Origin: Phorcus lineatus
Lineage: Eukaryota > Mollusca > Gastropoda > Trochida > Trochidae
Length of the DNA stretch: 64,000 nt
Direction of reading: 5' to 3'
NCBI GenBank assembly: GCA_921293015.1
Contig: OV121090.1
Span: 1,178,001 to 1,242,000 of the forward strand
The notes under the pieces were generated by a model. The model ran no database searches and had not been told where the DNA came from. It saw only the letters and a program-made list of their open reading frames with translations. This document shows, in pieces, positions 25,801-36,900 of the stretch. The translations under genes and the position numbers were made by a program. How positions within the stretch are numbered: the stretch's first letter is position 1; every line of letters starts with the position of its first letter.

Positions 25801-27040
25801 GATTCGATCTTTAATGAAACATGAAGAAGATGTTCTTTATTTTCTGCATGTTTATGGTATCATGTTTACGGAGATTACAAGAGAAAATATGAAGGATTAC
25901 AAAGTGAAACAGTGTCAAACAGCTCAAAGCGGTCAAGTATTTGATAGTGACTTTGGAGATTGCTTTACGAAAATTTGGATTATAGAGTTTGCTTATACCT
26001 GTCGATTGTCGCTTTAACGCATCGTTGCATTAAATCATTTTAAGTTTTTAAATTAGCTATTGACCTTATAACATAGCTTTCACAAATGGAGATTCCATTA
26101 CGATAATGGTGTCGATGAATTTCCTTTATATAGCAGTATTTATTTGTGCTGCGCATAACTTCCTTTAATGGTGCTCACATCAAATTTTTCATGAAGATTA
26201 CATTTTCTTGGAAAGAATCCTCGACTGACAGCTACAGGCATTTAATAAAAGATCGACTTTGTCGTCCCTGATATGAGATAAAGAACACAAAACTACTCTT
26301 TTTGTCAGACTGATACATTTGTTTTAGGTTTTTAAGCAAAGTGCAATATCATCCTACTTAATCACGATAAAGCATCTCAAGACATTATTTGTATACTAAT
26401 AATGATCCGATTGAAGTGAACAATACTTTGTTCAATTATCATGTTTTCGCGAAAATAGGAAAACCAATCAATTTACACCGATGTATGGGATTGTATTGCG
26501 AACAGAATTGTAATCCCACGGACTTGTACAAGAAACACACCAATACTGAATATTTTCTAGTAAATATTTTTATATACTGTACCCAATCCGTCTGAAGGTT
26601 ATCATACTATTGCAATTACCTCGGACATATAGACAGGTATATACAAACGTTTTGTGCATAGATATCGTGAGTGACTGTAGGTGACAATTGAAAACTCCTG
26701 AATTGTTTCTATTATTATTATTGCTACATAACCGCTATGCTGAAATAATGCTCAGATTCAATATCCAGATCTGTTCAGTCACTCCAATGACTATATGATG
26801 TAATGGTAACCTCCCTTCTCCCTACACCCCCTGCCCCACCCCGGCACCCTCAGACTTTCAGGACACAGTAACAATATTAGTGGACACTAGAAATATTGTA
26901 ACATCAACATTACCTGCACAATTGGTTCCTCCGTTGACCCCATCCCGAGGTGATGGTTTCCTCTCCCCCCGGGCCGACCCCCCACCCACACACAGCAACA
27001 CCCCTAGGGTGACAACACACACAGTCTGACCCCAGCCCAT
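12219..27040 (-). CDS. AOAH: Acyloxyacyl hydrolase, copy A (19 exons)
   Basis: Secreted or lysosomal lipase predicted to remove secondary acyl chains from the lipid A of lipopolysaccharide. Coding exons (minus strand, 5' to 3'): 27040-26914, 21015-20859, 20507-20408, 20135-20082, 18841-18774, 18404-18344, 17974-17904, 17669-17621, 16856-16713, 16609-16540, 16360-16244, 15950-15914, 15652-15578, 15334-15259, 14675-14520, 13778-13719, 12934-12838, 12614-12538, 12347-12219. They join in phase to 1725 nt, or 574 aa (human AOAH is about 575). Residues 1-24 form a hydrophobic signal peptide. A saposin-B domain has Cys 41, 44, 70, 81, 106 and 112. An Asp-rich segment (about 175-225, including DSNCNGI) matches the proposed calcium-binding region. 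The SGNH lipase domain has LGDS (Ser258), GND (372-374) and DGFH (Asp526, His529). The protein ends in FGEQGGL, close to the vertebrate FGDQGG end. Three donors are weak (GTTCGT after 20859; GTCTGT after 20408 and 15578), so transcript proof matters. The family call is secure; single exon edges are less so. Confidence 0.93.
12957..13206. repeat. Tandem repeat of about 96 bp, about 2.5 copies
   Basis: Units share GAGATAGGTGATAACAGATT and AGTTTAACATTTAATATGTG. The first, partial unit starts about 20 bp upstream of the acceptor of the exon at 12838-12934 of AOAH copy A. Confidence 0.85.
13555..13640. repeat. 45-bp direct duplication
   Basis: Two adjacent copies of a tract containing TGACAAAAGTCATTTATAAT, in an intron of AOAH copy A. 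Confidence 0.9.
14047..14500 (+). mobile_element. TTAA-type MITE, copy 3
   Basis: A 454-bp copy starting AGAGCCACTCCGTGA and ending TCACGGAGTTACTCT, flanked by TTAA (14043-14046 and 14501-14504). Its right flank ends about 16 bp from the exon at 14520-14675 of AOAH copy A, so it sits in the 5' end of the following intron. Confidence 0.88.
15700..15748. repeat. (ATC)n microsatellite
   Basis: A run of CAT/ATC triplets, partly imperfect, inside an intron of AOAH copy A. Confidence 0.9.
19212..19275 (-). ncRNA. Putative type I hammerhead ribozyme
   Basis: Read on the minus strand, CTGATGA occupies 19261-19255. It is followed by stem II (GTCAA at 19254-19250 pairing with TTGAC at 19244-19240 over a 5-nt loop), then GAAA (19239-19236). 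A 3-bp stem III (ATA/TAT) with a four-base loop follows, then the cleavage-site C at 19226. Stem I is ATCC before the core pairing with GGAT after it, extended by TTT/AAA past one mismatch. Every conserved core position of a hammerhead is present. The very short stem III matches ribozymes reported in Penelope-like retroelements, and a GIY-YIG fragment of that class lies just upstream on the same strand. Cleavage is predicted between 19226 and 19225. Confidence 0.75.
19519..19803 (-). mobile_element. Penelope-like retroelement remnant, GIY-YIG endonuclease end
   Basis: An open stretch of about 94 codons ends in TGA at 19519-19521. The translation includes HAIKCPKCTKSYIGKTECL, then NRVTLHRQHNN, and later RLEESFIDTYRPSLNKQ. 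The Cys pair followed by YIG and a downstream Arg is the usual start of the GIY-YIG nuclease domain that ends Penelope-like polyproteins. It has no start of its own and is cut off upstream by a (TA)n tract, so it is a 5'-truncated copy within an intron of AOAH copy A. Confidence 0.7.
19806..19870. repeat. (TA)n microsatellite
   Basis: About 32 uninterrupted TA units. It forms the upstream edge of the truncated Penelope-like fragment. A shorter TA-rich run lies at 19147-19177. Confidence 0.95.
21016..23059. repeat. 30-bp satellite array, main block (about 67 units)
   Basis: Head-to-tail units with consensus GTTGAATAAAGTAAATGTTT plus AAGCTACTGT. Variants include AATAAGTT, GGTTTATGT and GCAACTGT. 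It lies in intron 1 of AOAH copy A, with its left edge touching the exon at 20859-21015. On the minus strand each unit reads as a pyrimidine-rich tract ending CAACACAG, resembling the adjacent real acceptor. There are no spacers, so it is not a CRISPR array. Confidence 0.97.
23060..23156. repeat. 97-bp duplicated end of the hAT-like element, inside the satellite
   Basis: Apart from any single-base differences I missed, this matches 23759-23855, the left end of the full element. It is preceded by the same CTACTGTG and followed directly by satellite units. It has no right end, so it arose by duplication of flanking DNA and not by a second insertion. Confidence 0.85.
23157..23758. repeat. 30-bp satellite array, duplicated block (about 20 units)
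   Basis: The order of unit variants, including a rare AAGTGTTT unit and an AATAAGTT unit, follows that of 22158-23059. About ten units are missing relative to that block. This marks a roughly 1-kb tandem duplication followed by contraction. Confidence 0.85.
23759..24996. mobile_element. Non-autonomous hAT-like DNA transposon, 1238 bp
   Basis: The ends GGCCTAAGAGTA and TACTCTTAGGCC are parts of imperfect terminal inverted repeats of about 88 bp (23759-23846 and 24909-24996). Subterminal GGTTGCAGT...ACTGCAACC palindromes at about 23951-23990 and 24771-24813 are also inverted relative to each other. Flanking octamers CTACTGTG (23751-23758) and CTAATGTG (24997-25004) differ at one base and look like an 8-bp target duplication, as in hAT elements. 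No transposase reading frame is present. Confidence 0.75.
25005..26913. other. Rest of AOAH-A intron 1, no gene seen
   Basis: AT-rich intronic sequence. A few decayed units resembling TGTGTTGAATAAA occur at 25040-25200, suggesting old satellite remnants. No coding signal or element ends were recognised elsewhere in it. Confidence 0.5.
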
Positions 27041-27934
27041 TGTTGTGTTCAGGTGACTGGCAAGTTTAGAATGTGGAGTGTTTGATCGACTATACCTTTA
27101 TCTTTTTGATGTCTAATCATTATATCTTGATAAACGTATATCTACATTTCTAGACGCCCTATGTTGTTGATGTTTGTTAGTCTATTATTCCTAAACTATA
27201 TACATATCTTGCTGATTTGTTTATTAATGGTTTGCTTTCAAAATTATCGAACTCGTTGTTTATTTGTCAGGTTTATTTTCATCATTCAGTCAACCAGTTT
27301 GACAGCTTGTTAAATGTTTGGTCAATACCTTAAGAAAATGAACATATATATCTAAACTTTTGAAAAGGTAGTTGAAGGTGTTTTTTTTGAAAGATTTATC
27401 TCTTCAAAGTTTCCCTTATTACTTTAGTAGTGACACTATAAAGGGGTAGGGGGGGGGGGAATTAAAAGATATAAAAATGCTGTTACCACTCATGTGTTAA
27501 AGTATTACCTTCAAAAGCCTATCCAAGCACTTAATAAGAGGTATATAACTAAATTTAGACTGTGCTCTCTTAATCTGTCAATAGAAACGGGTAGACGATA
27601 GAAATGTTGGTTTTGTTTGTAAAAACTAAATTGAAAATGAATTGCATTCTATTTTCTGGTTGTTGTTCTGGACATGGAGATATTTTCTTGTATGAATCTC
27701 AACCGTCAACGGATATACCAAAAACACCAAAAACTGTTTTCAAATTTTCTTTAATAAAAAGAGGTGTAAAAAGTACCCGTGAAAGATATCACAATAACGC
27801 ATTCAACAAGATAGTGTATTGTCAAATTCTCATAAATATTTGAAAAATACGCTTTGATATTGTTCATATGTTGTGTGTAAATGTCTCTCCGCCACAGTGT
27901 TTCTGCCTTGGTGTTCTCTTGGTCACGACACAGA
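27041..27934. other. Spacer between the two AOAH genes
   Basis: The 894 bp must hold the copy B 3' UTR and the copy A promoter and 5' UTR. A G homopolymer lies near 27449. No TATA box or other promoter motif could be assigned with confidence. Confidence 0.5.
27750..27755 (-). terminator. Candidate poly(A) signal of AOAH copy B
   Basis: TTTAAT on the plus strand reads ATTAAA on the minus strand, about 180 nt past the copy B stop. This is the common variant hexamer, and no AATAAA was found in the short gap before copy A. Low certainty. Confidence 0.25.
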
Positions 27935-30900
27935 TCAGTACCCTCCCTGGTCCCCGAAAATCTTCTGTATCTTGGCGTTGTTAGGGTTAACTGGCCCCAG
28001 AGGCTGCGTGGGAAGCTGCGCCAGATGGTCCCAGAGATATGTGGCGTATAGCGCTTGTCCTTCCTGGAATATGGTTCATATTTCTTACTACCCTTTAGGG
28101 TGATCGGCGAGTACAGTGAGTTTGAACCGAATTTAGAACAATTATAAAGTCTAAACGCCATAAGTAGTCATCCCAACCTTTCTTGTCTGTGAACCCACGA
28201 CCTCAAGCACCGTCCCTTAACCCCATCCTCCTTTAGGGGGAATTCCGCGACAACTTCTCTTTTTGCATTGACAATATTTTGTAACACATAATCACTGTTA
28301 AGATGAAATAAAGATGATAACAGAACGTTAACTACAATAATTGACTTCTGTCTTTTCTTTTGATTTGATTTCATTTAACCACATCTTATCCAATTAAGAA
28401 AGGGAGTAGGCAAAAGTAGTCCAACTGAATTAATTCTTTCTCAAATATTTCTATTTTTCACGTTCCTCAAAACGAAGATTTCACCACTGTGAGTTTAATA
28501 AAAATCATATTTGAGTAGTCTACAAAATAGTGAAAAGCTTTGATATATATAAGCGATATGCGAAGAATCACGCACCTGATTCACGTGGAAGCCGTCAACT
28601 GGTTCAAGCAGCTGCCATCTCTGGCCACCTTTCTTGCTCCAGTCGTCAAACACTGCCAGAAGAAGTTATATCATTTAAATATCTAAGATATTCAATATTC
28701 TGAAATGTTTTGACGAACCCAAAGAATACGTGAGGACTCATGACTGCTGTATGTGCTTATCAAGTCACCAAAAGGTCAAATTTAAATATTCACATTTCAA
28801 TATGTGGGTTTGAGTCTTAATTCTGTTTTTTTACCACAATATTCTTGTAAGACAAGAAAAGTTATGAAATATTCATTTCCATCAGAAGGTACAAAGTTCT
28901 TACTCTGTGTGAAAGGGCAGTCCATGTATGTCAGGTTGAAAGAAGAGAAGGTGTGGGCCTCTGTTTTAGCTATATCGCTCAGCACGTTGCTTAGTTCCAC
29001 CGCTCTCTGTAACCATAGTGATCCCATTATCTCAGCATTATTTTTTAATATCAATGACACCATTCTATGATTGTTGTACACATGGAGGAATGATCGATGG
29101 ATTCATTTATATTTTTATTCCATTTATAAATTGCTTAAGTTCACAAGTAGAGGCAATTTATAGATTGACTGTTTGAATCAAGCAATTTAAAAGCAATGAT
29201 AAATTTGCCGGCATTCGCCGTTGGAAAATGTTATTACATTGAACTAATTACGTAGAGTTACAGAAGTCAATTTTATTGGGCACGTACGTATTGTCTGTTT
29301 TGCTCATGTTTGATTATGGGATTTTTTTAAAACAAACAAATGATTGGTAGGATCTAGTTACGATATATTTTCACTCGAAGAGAACAATTTAACGCTGAAT
29401 ATGCATATCAAATCACTCAAATTGTTAATAAACTCTGATCGAATACTCAGAATTGTGATCAAGACCTCAACCAAACTATATCTTTAAACTCAATCGAAAT
29501 ACTTAGTGAACATAATTCTCAAATTAAATAAAGAGGAAGAAAATTACCTGTGTTGTCAAGTTCCTTATCGTCTCATTTGTGTTCATCCAGCCTCGACATG
29601 GGGAAATCTGACAGAAATAAACAGCAGTTCAGATCAGCACGTACACAGACTATATTCTACTATTTTTTATTTGGTTTGAATATGATCCGAATTACCATAT
29701 GTCCTTAGTTCGTTATTCAAATTCGTGTGTACAAATTGCCTCTCAAAACGTGCATCTTTACTCTATATCGCCGATTTGTTTTGTTTTTTTGAATGATAAC
29801 CAGGAAACGGCCATAACAATTAAAAAAGAGCCACTCCGTGAGTAGTTGGAGTCATATATGCTAAACTTAATCAATGGTGTCATTTGATCGCGAAGAATCG
29901 ACTGTTACCAAAAAGAAACATTTTACATCTTATTGGTTTTTAATCAATGTCTGGTTTTGATAAAAAAAACTACTTTAATATCACTGATATAGTCATACTA
30001 AACCTTTAGATGCTGATTTTCAGAAGAAGAAAAAAACTTCGCCATAAAATAACAAAATTTATGAAAGTTGACATATTGGACTAAAAAAACCTCTTTGCCC
30101 CTTTCAATCTAAATACTTTACCGTTGAATAACCATCTACAAACATAACAATGTTTGATTGTGTTCATTTGTAATTTTCTTATGTATCTTTGAAAGCGTTT
30201 ATTGATAATCTAATTTAGTAATTTTCGATCAATACTTACTTTAGAACAACACATTATATACTTTCAACATTTTGTCGTTAACTACGTTATGTTCGTATTG
30301 CTAAATATGAATGATGCCGTTCCTATTTGGCGAGCTAAGCGTCTGTTCGTAGATCGTTCTAAACAATTATCCTAATATTTCAATGTTTTACATTAACTTT
30401 GCGATTCAAAGCGTTTACAAGTTCGCGAACCAATGCAATTTCTTGATTATATTCCGGTGATAATTCCTGTTTCACTCAGAATGTTGAAACGTTACATTAC
30501 ATGAATATAAGAACCACCCACGTCGAGACAGTTGAGGAAGTTGTAGAGACGGGAGTAGGTGAAGTCGTTACGGTACCGCCCAAGGGGGTGTGTCCGGTTG
30601 TGGAGGCTGTCGTACAAGATGCGGCCATCTGCTAGACCCACCATCTGCACGTGGCTATTCTTTGGTAACATTTTCTCCTGAAGGTCAATGAAGTAACAAA
30701 ATTAAACATTTAAATGACGAAAAAAACATTAAGAAATCAAGACTTTACAGTTCATAATTGTATTTAGATCTACCAGATGAGCGGTATGTTTTACGATTAT
30801 TTATCGTAATCTTGCTAACTTCATATATTTACGATTATCTATATTCATCTGACTTACTAGATATATTTACGATTATTTATCATAACCCCGCTTTCTAGAT

Positions 30901-33900
30901 ATCTTTACGATAATCTATATTAATCTGTCTTACTAGATATCTTCACGATTATCTATGAAAATCCGACTTACTAGATACCTTCACGATTATTTATATTAAT
31001 CTGACTAACTAGATATTTTCACGATTATCTATGTTAATCTGACTTACTAGGTACCTTCACGATTATCTATGTTAATCTGACTTACTAGATATCTTCACGA
31101 TTATCGATGTTAATCTGACTTACTAGGTACATTCACGATTATCGATATTAATCTGACTTACTAGGTACCTCCACGATTATCGATGTTAATCAAACTTACT
31201 AGATATCGCAGTGTTGTCATTGTGTTGTTCCTCATCTCAGTCGGTGTCGTCATGCGGGCAAACGTGTCTTCATGTCTGTAGTAAAATCAAACAATTTTTT
31301 TAAAAGCATCATTTTTAAGTTCGAGTAACATCCCTATTTTTAGAAGTAATACAAAGAGGTTTTAGTCACCATAAAAAAAAAGGTGTTGGCAGGTTGCTGG
31401 TTTTACAGGTTTTGTGAGTCTAAAGGTATCAGAGAAACGGTAGTATATAGGTGTAAGACTAGGTGCGAGAAAACTCAAGTCGAGGAATACGGGCGACATG
31501 CGATGGTCTTTCGGTCAGATGAGATAAAATTGTAAAAATAATCAGAATAATTATCTAAGTGAAAGAAAAAAAACATTTCTTTTGAAATAAGGCAAAAATG
31601 TATTTACCCATTGCAAACGTCATTCCCCACGAGAGCATATACTACAACCAACGGCCTGTCTTTTACAGGATCTCTCCGTAAACTGCAAATCAAACAAACG
31701 TTATCAACACAAAGATTAAAATTATATTCTATATATCATATAAACAAACCAACATTTGTTGAATAATGATGTAAGACAATTGGTATATGCCGTTAGATAC
31801 ATTTTTCACCACACTGATTTTATAAAGTTGAAATCAAAATAAGAAATAAAAAAATACAATATGGAAAGCCGAAAAGAAAAGATGTGAACAAACACAAATA
31901 GAAAGGTAATGAGATGGATGTTTACCTGTTTTCTATATCGACCATACTGCTGGATTTAGCACCTATTGGGAAAAGAAAAAGTTTCTATCTCAATTACAAG
32001 TTTTCATTTGGTATTATTCATTTTTTCTAAAATAAGTTCCATTAATGTCTCACTAAAACAAAAGAACTTATTTTAAGTCAAAATATTCAACAAGTTTCTA
32101 CAATTTACTATTAAATGAATTTCTTTTTAACGAATTATAACTTATATTTAGTTTTATCTTAAAGAACATGTTGATTTCGTCTATTTGCCTACCATTGACG
32201 CCTATATTTTGGTAGTCTCTATGGTTACAGCGGTTCCTGTTCAAAAGTCTGAGATAGATGGAGTCTATTGGTCCGTGTATTACTTCCGGCCAACTGTTGT
32301 TTCCATGACCTGTCAAACATAAACAAATTGAATATCTAGCCGACAAAGAAAGGATACATTTGTGCATTTTGATTTTGTTATACATTCGAGGACACTATTG
32401 AACCTTTAACCTGTTTTCAAAACATGTCCTTCGTAGAGTTGAAGAAACAAATACATAAATAAGTATGATACTCGTACATAGCTTGATTGAATTTAATCAA
32501 GATATGTTCTACTGTTACTTATTGTAATTCATTTGAATAATATAACAATAGAATAACAACTGTTGTGATGTCACATAAGACAAAACATAGGGACTTACTA
32601 TGTTTCACCATAAAAGTAATTGATTATTATATGCTATACCTGTTATGGTTGACATCTGAGGCCAGTCAATTTCGTTCTCAATTATGAAGGCCAGGTGTTT
32701 GAACACTTCCTGAAATGTCCGCATTTTCGGTTTTGGTTTATACATATTTCGATCACCGGATAGGTCTATCGTTTTTTAGAATAGTCCTAGGTGGATATAA
32801 ACAATTACGTAAAACACAACAAAAATATCGTTTTAAAGATAAATTCCATAATGTGAAGTTGGAGAAAAGGTCAGTGTTTACGGCAAATCTTGAGTTGACG
32901 TACGTCATATTCAAATCTTAAATAGGAATCCTCGTTATACTTTGCAAGTAATCATTTATCATTTCATAATCCCAAACGATTGATCAAGATATTCGAAATA
33001 AAGATGGTTTTCATGTTAAATCAACTTCTTAAGATTTGACATGAGTGAATTCATACCGGTGAGAGATTCAAAGAGTCGAACCACTCCTCTGGCAGGTGGA
33101 AATGTGCACTGATTGAGTCCCCAAGAACCGCCACCCCCCGGGGTTCAGTCCCCCCACACAGCTCCTCCTCGTACGCCTTCCCGCTGGACGGGTCGGAGCC
33201 CTGGGTGATATACACACAATAAATACAAAGGATGTCCCCGAGGAACCCTAACAATGTTAGTTTTGTCACCTGGCGTGGAGGCTGCACGGAGTTTTAAAAC
33301 TGTAGTAGTATTAAGCGATACAACGAGGAAGAATTGGATCGTGTTAAACTCTCGTATGTTTATCAATCAATGGATACGATCACTGTAGGTTTCTGGTATA
33401 TGGGCGTTGTAACACATATTTCAATTAGATAAAAGGAGAAAAATAACGTTAAATCAAAGTTACACCAATCAGCTTGCCTTTTCCATCCCTGTGAACCTTT
33501 GTAAACATCGATATCCTTTGATAGACTTTGACTCGTTTGACTTTGTATGAGGACTACTTACATATATACCGTTGCAGTTCGAATCGTTCTTTACATCCCC
33601 CATCAGTGGACTGAAATGTAACAGTTTGAAAGAAGGATGCTCCATTATGTGTAACAACAAGAAAATATAAATGGCTTATTTGTGATAGTTTCTTTTGAGG
33701 ATTTACCTTCATATCGATATGACAATCTAGGCTATTGTATATATCAGCAAAACACAAGCCTTCAGTCACATCAGACAATGGTGATGGCGTCGCTCTATTG
33801 TCACTTTTGTAAAGAGCGTATTATTTTTTAAAAATCAACTGGTCGTTGACTGTCCCGGTCAGGAGGGGTGTTAGGTTTTAAATTTTTTGATAAATGATGA

Positions 33901-36900
33901 GCGATGTCTTTATGCTTTGGGAACGGAAAATCTTAAACGTCTCAAATATAAAATTATAGTTGTGAAAGTGTGTGGGAAGGTTCGAGCTTGAAACCCTTCA
34001 AATTATACACCAGCGCTTTCATCCACTGGGCAACGGAGGTGTGATGTAAGTAGAGAGCTTGTTTGTCAATTCGAAACCTGTGTTTTCTATTGACGTGTCA
34101 CGCGTGGAGTGCCTTTAGATTGCATCAGTAAAACACTTGGAATACGGGGTACTGAATGTCAATCGAATCGCGTTGCATTAAAAAGTCTTCAGGGTTCGTT
34201 GATTATTGTTTAAGAATCCACACCTTCTCGTGTATTGACCATTAGGTAATAAATTAACACAGACAGTGAGGTGACCATCGAGAGGGTAATGGAGATATAG
34301 AAACGACATCCTGCTTCATCAGCGTAATTGAATCCGCTTATCGAGCTCCTGGCTTCCATATACCCTGATCTCTTTCGAGCCAAATCCCTCGTACGGCTGG
34401 CGCGGCTTGATGTTCGTGGCTGTGCTCACCTGTTTTTGTTTAAGCCAATGAAATATCGTTATCCAAGGACCTTGAAGTTACTCTTTTGAACTTAACTGAA
34501 TTTTCCATCCGGTTGTGCCGCTGTTGCTGGATGCGAGTCGTCTCATTGGCTGGTGAGATAGCTAGCGATACGAGGCTTTGGGCCTAAAAGATATCAGGGT
34601 ATATGGAAGGAGCTGGATCAGCGGATTCAATTACGCCGATGAAGCAGGATGTAGAAATGACAGAGTAAAAGCAATTAGTACTAACATGGTTCCTGGGTGC
34701 ACATCGCTGTTTTGGTCATCACAATCCTTACCACGCCACGACGACCCACGTAGTGACTGAAAGAGGGCATGAAAACTGTTGAAGTATTTATTTCCGTTGC
34801 TTCTGAATCTTAAAATACGGCCATGGTGTAACTTCTTAATTTGGAATCAGTTTTGAGAAGCTTTCAAGAGACGCGTGTAAAGAGCGACAAAGGCTAAATA
34901 AATTTTTTATCTAACCTTGAAAGTACTAAATCTGTCTGAATCCAAGTCTATAGCTGGATCATGACTTGCTATTGAACTGAAATTAAAAAAGATGAACAAT
35001 TAACATTCCTTCTACAGCAATACATATGAAAATAACGTACTTAAGTAAATATAACATACAAGTATAACATAATCTAGTTTAAAAATAGATTACAAAGATG
35101 AAACTGGTGTCATAAAATCTAAAATTGGAACCTTAATTCTGAAAAGTGTATATAATTCATCAAAAGTATTTACTTTTTAATCCAGTCGCATATCTCCTTA
35201 ATCCCGGGAAGGTTGCAGATGTCTCCCGCGTTTATGGACACCTATAAGGTAAATAAAAACAATTTAACACTTTTCATGTTTGCAAATTCTAATTCCAACC
35301 AATTTTATACTTTGATATCGACTAAAACCTCGAATTACCGTATTTCCGCTCAATGCTGTCGGGTCTCCAATAGCAATGGAATCCTATGAAAGGAGCCCTA
35401 TTTAGATCGCATATAAATACCGTTTATATTATGTGTATTAAATAAAACCTAACATAAAATGTTATTGACAACAAATGTGTTAAAATGCAGTCATAATAAA
35501 CAGGGTTTAAATTTATAAATTGATAACTAATTAAGTCCGTCTAATGTTAGTAAGGCCCCATCAAAAGGAAAAACAGTATATGCTAAGAATAACTTAGCTT
35601 AAATGGGCAAGTGCTATACCTACCCCATGCTGTTTCATAACCAGTCTCCTGAGAGCCACCCCAGAGTCAAATCCGGTCTGGTTACAAAAAGAAGATCTTT
35701 ATCAAATTAGGTAAATATTTTAACTAGACTATAGATAAAAGAATCACTACCATCTTTATGATACCCATATGAACTATTTTAATTCATAATAGACTAAATA
35801 TATGTTAAAAATAAGAATGTTATCATAATTTACCGGGGGGTGCGGGTAGGCGTAGCAGCGGTCGTGTCCCGGGTCGATCCAACAGAAGGAGAGGGCGTGG
35901 CAGAGGGTATCTGGGTTCTCCTTCTCCGTCAAACTAGCAACATGGAGATAGAAATCTACAATCATTGTTCTTCGATCACCCAATCTAAGTTTTCATTGAT
36001 CACCTTAAGATCACATTTACACATTAATGATACCTTATTTTATGTTTAAAATGTTTTAAACGATGGTTTGGTGTAATTCTAATGACAGAAGAATGATCAA
36101 TGGTCATATTCTATTTCAGCTGAGGATTGTGATGTGAATGGATGAATACATCAATGAATGAGTAGATAAATCAATGAATGGGTGAAAAGGGATGAATGAA
36201 AGACAATTGAACAACGTGACCTACAAGGAGGTACAATTAATTCAGCATAGGACCAGTTACCATTACAAATCTACGGATTTTCTATCGCATTTATGGAAAA
36301 CATTTTTAATTTTCGATTACCAAGTTAAGTATCATTTACGTAAAAGTGATAACTGATAATCTAATTAAGTAACTGATTGAGGCTGAATCAATTTACTGAG
36401 AATCAAACGTTGTTGTCATGTGACCAATCACATGTGACGTAGGGATGGATGGGTCCGGATTTCAGAAGCCCTCTTTAGGTTAAGATATCTCTAAGTTGAT
36501 TGTCACCTATGGTACTAACGTAGCATCATCTTGGTGTTGGTACAGCTTCGAATTCATATGTTAAACCTTCCTCGGGAAGTTAAGGTCGTACCTCAGTTAT
36601 AAATTCTGTCTAAGCCTAAGCTTTGTGAAATGAGGAACAATATACTAAGATGCCTAAAGCTCACATTGTTCTAAGATAGCCGCAAGAGCCTTACACAGAC
36701 AATCTTAGCCTTAACACTGAAGGGGGTTTGTGAAATGAGGAACAATATACTAAGATGTCTAGAGCTCACATTGTTCTAAGATAGCCGCAAGAGCCTTACA
36801 CAGACAATCGTAGCCTTAACACTGAAGGGGGTTTGTGAAATGAGGAACAATATACTAAGATGTCTAGAGCTCACATTGTTCTAAGATAGCCGCAAGAGCC

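Noticed and set aside
27873..28103. Plus-strand open frame
   Set aside because: It is antisense to the last exon of AOAH copy B, whose translation is clearly conserved.
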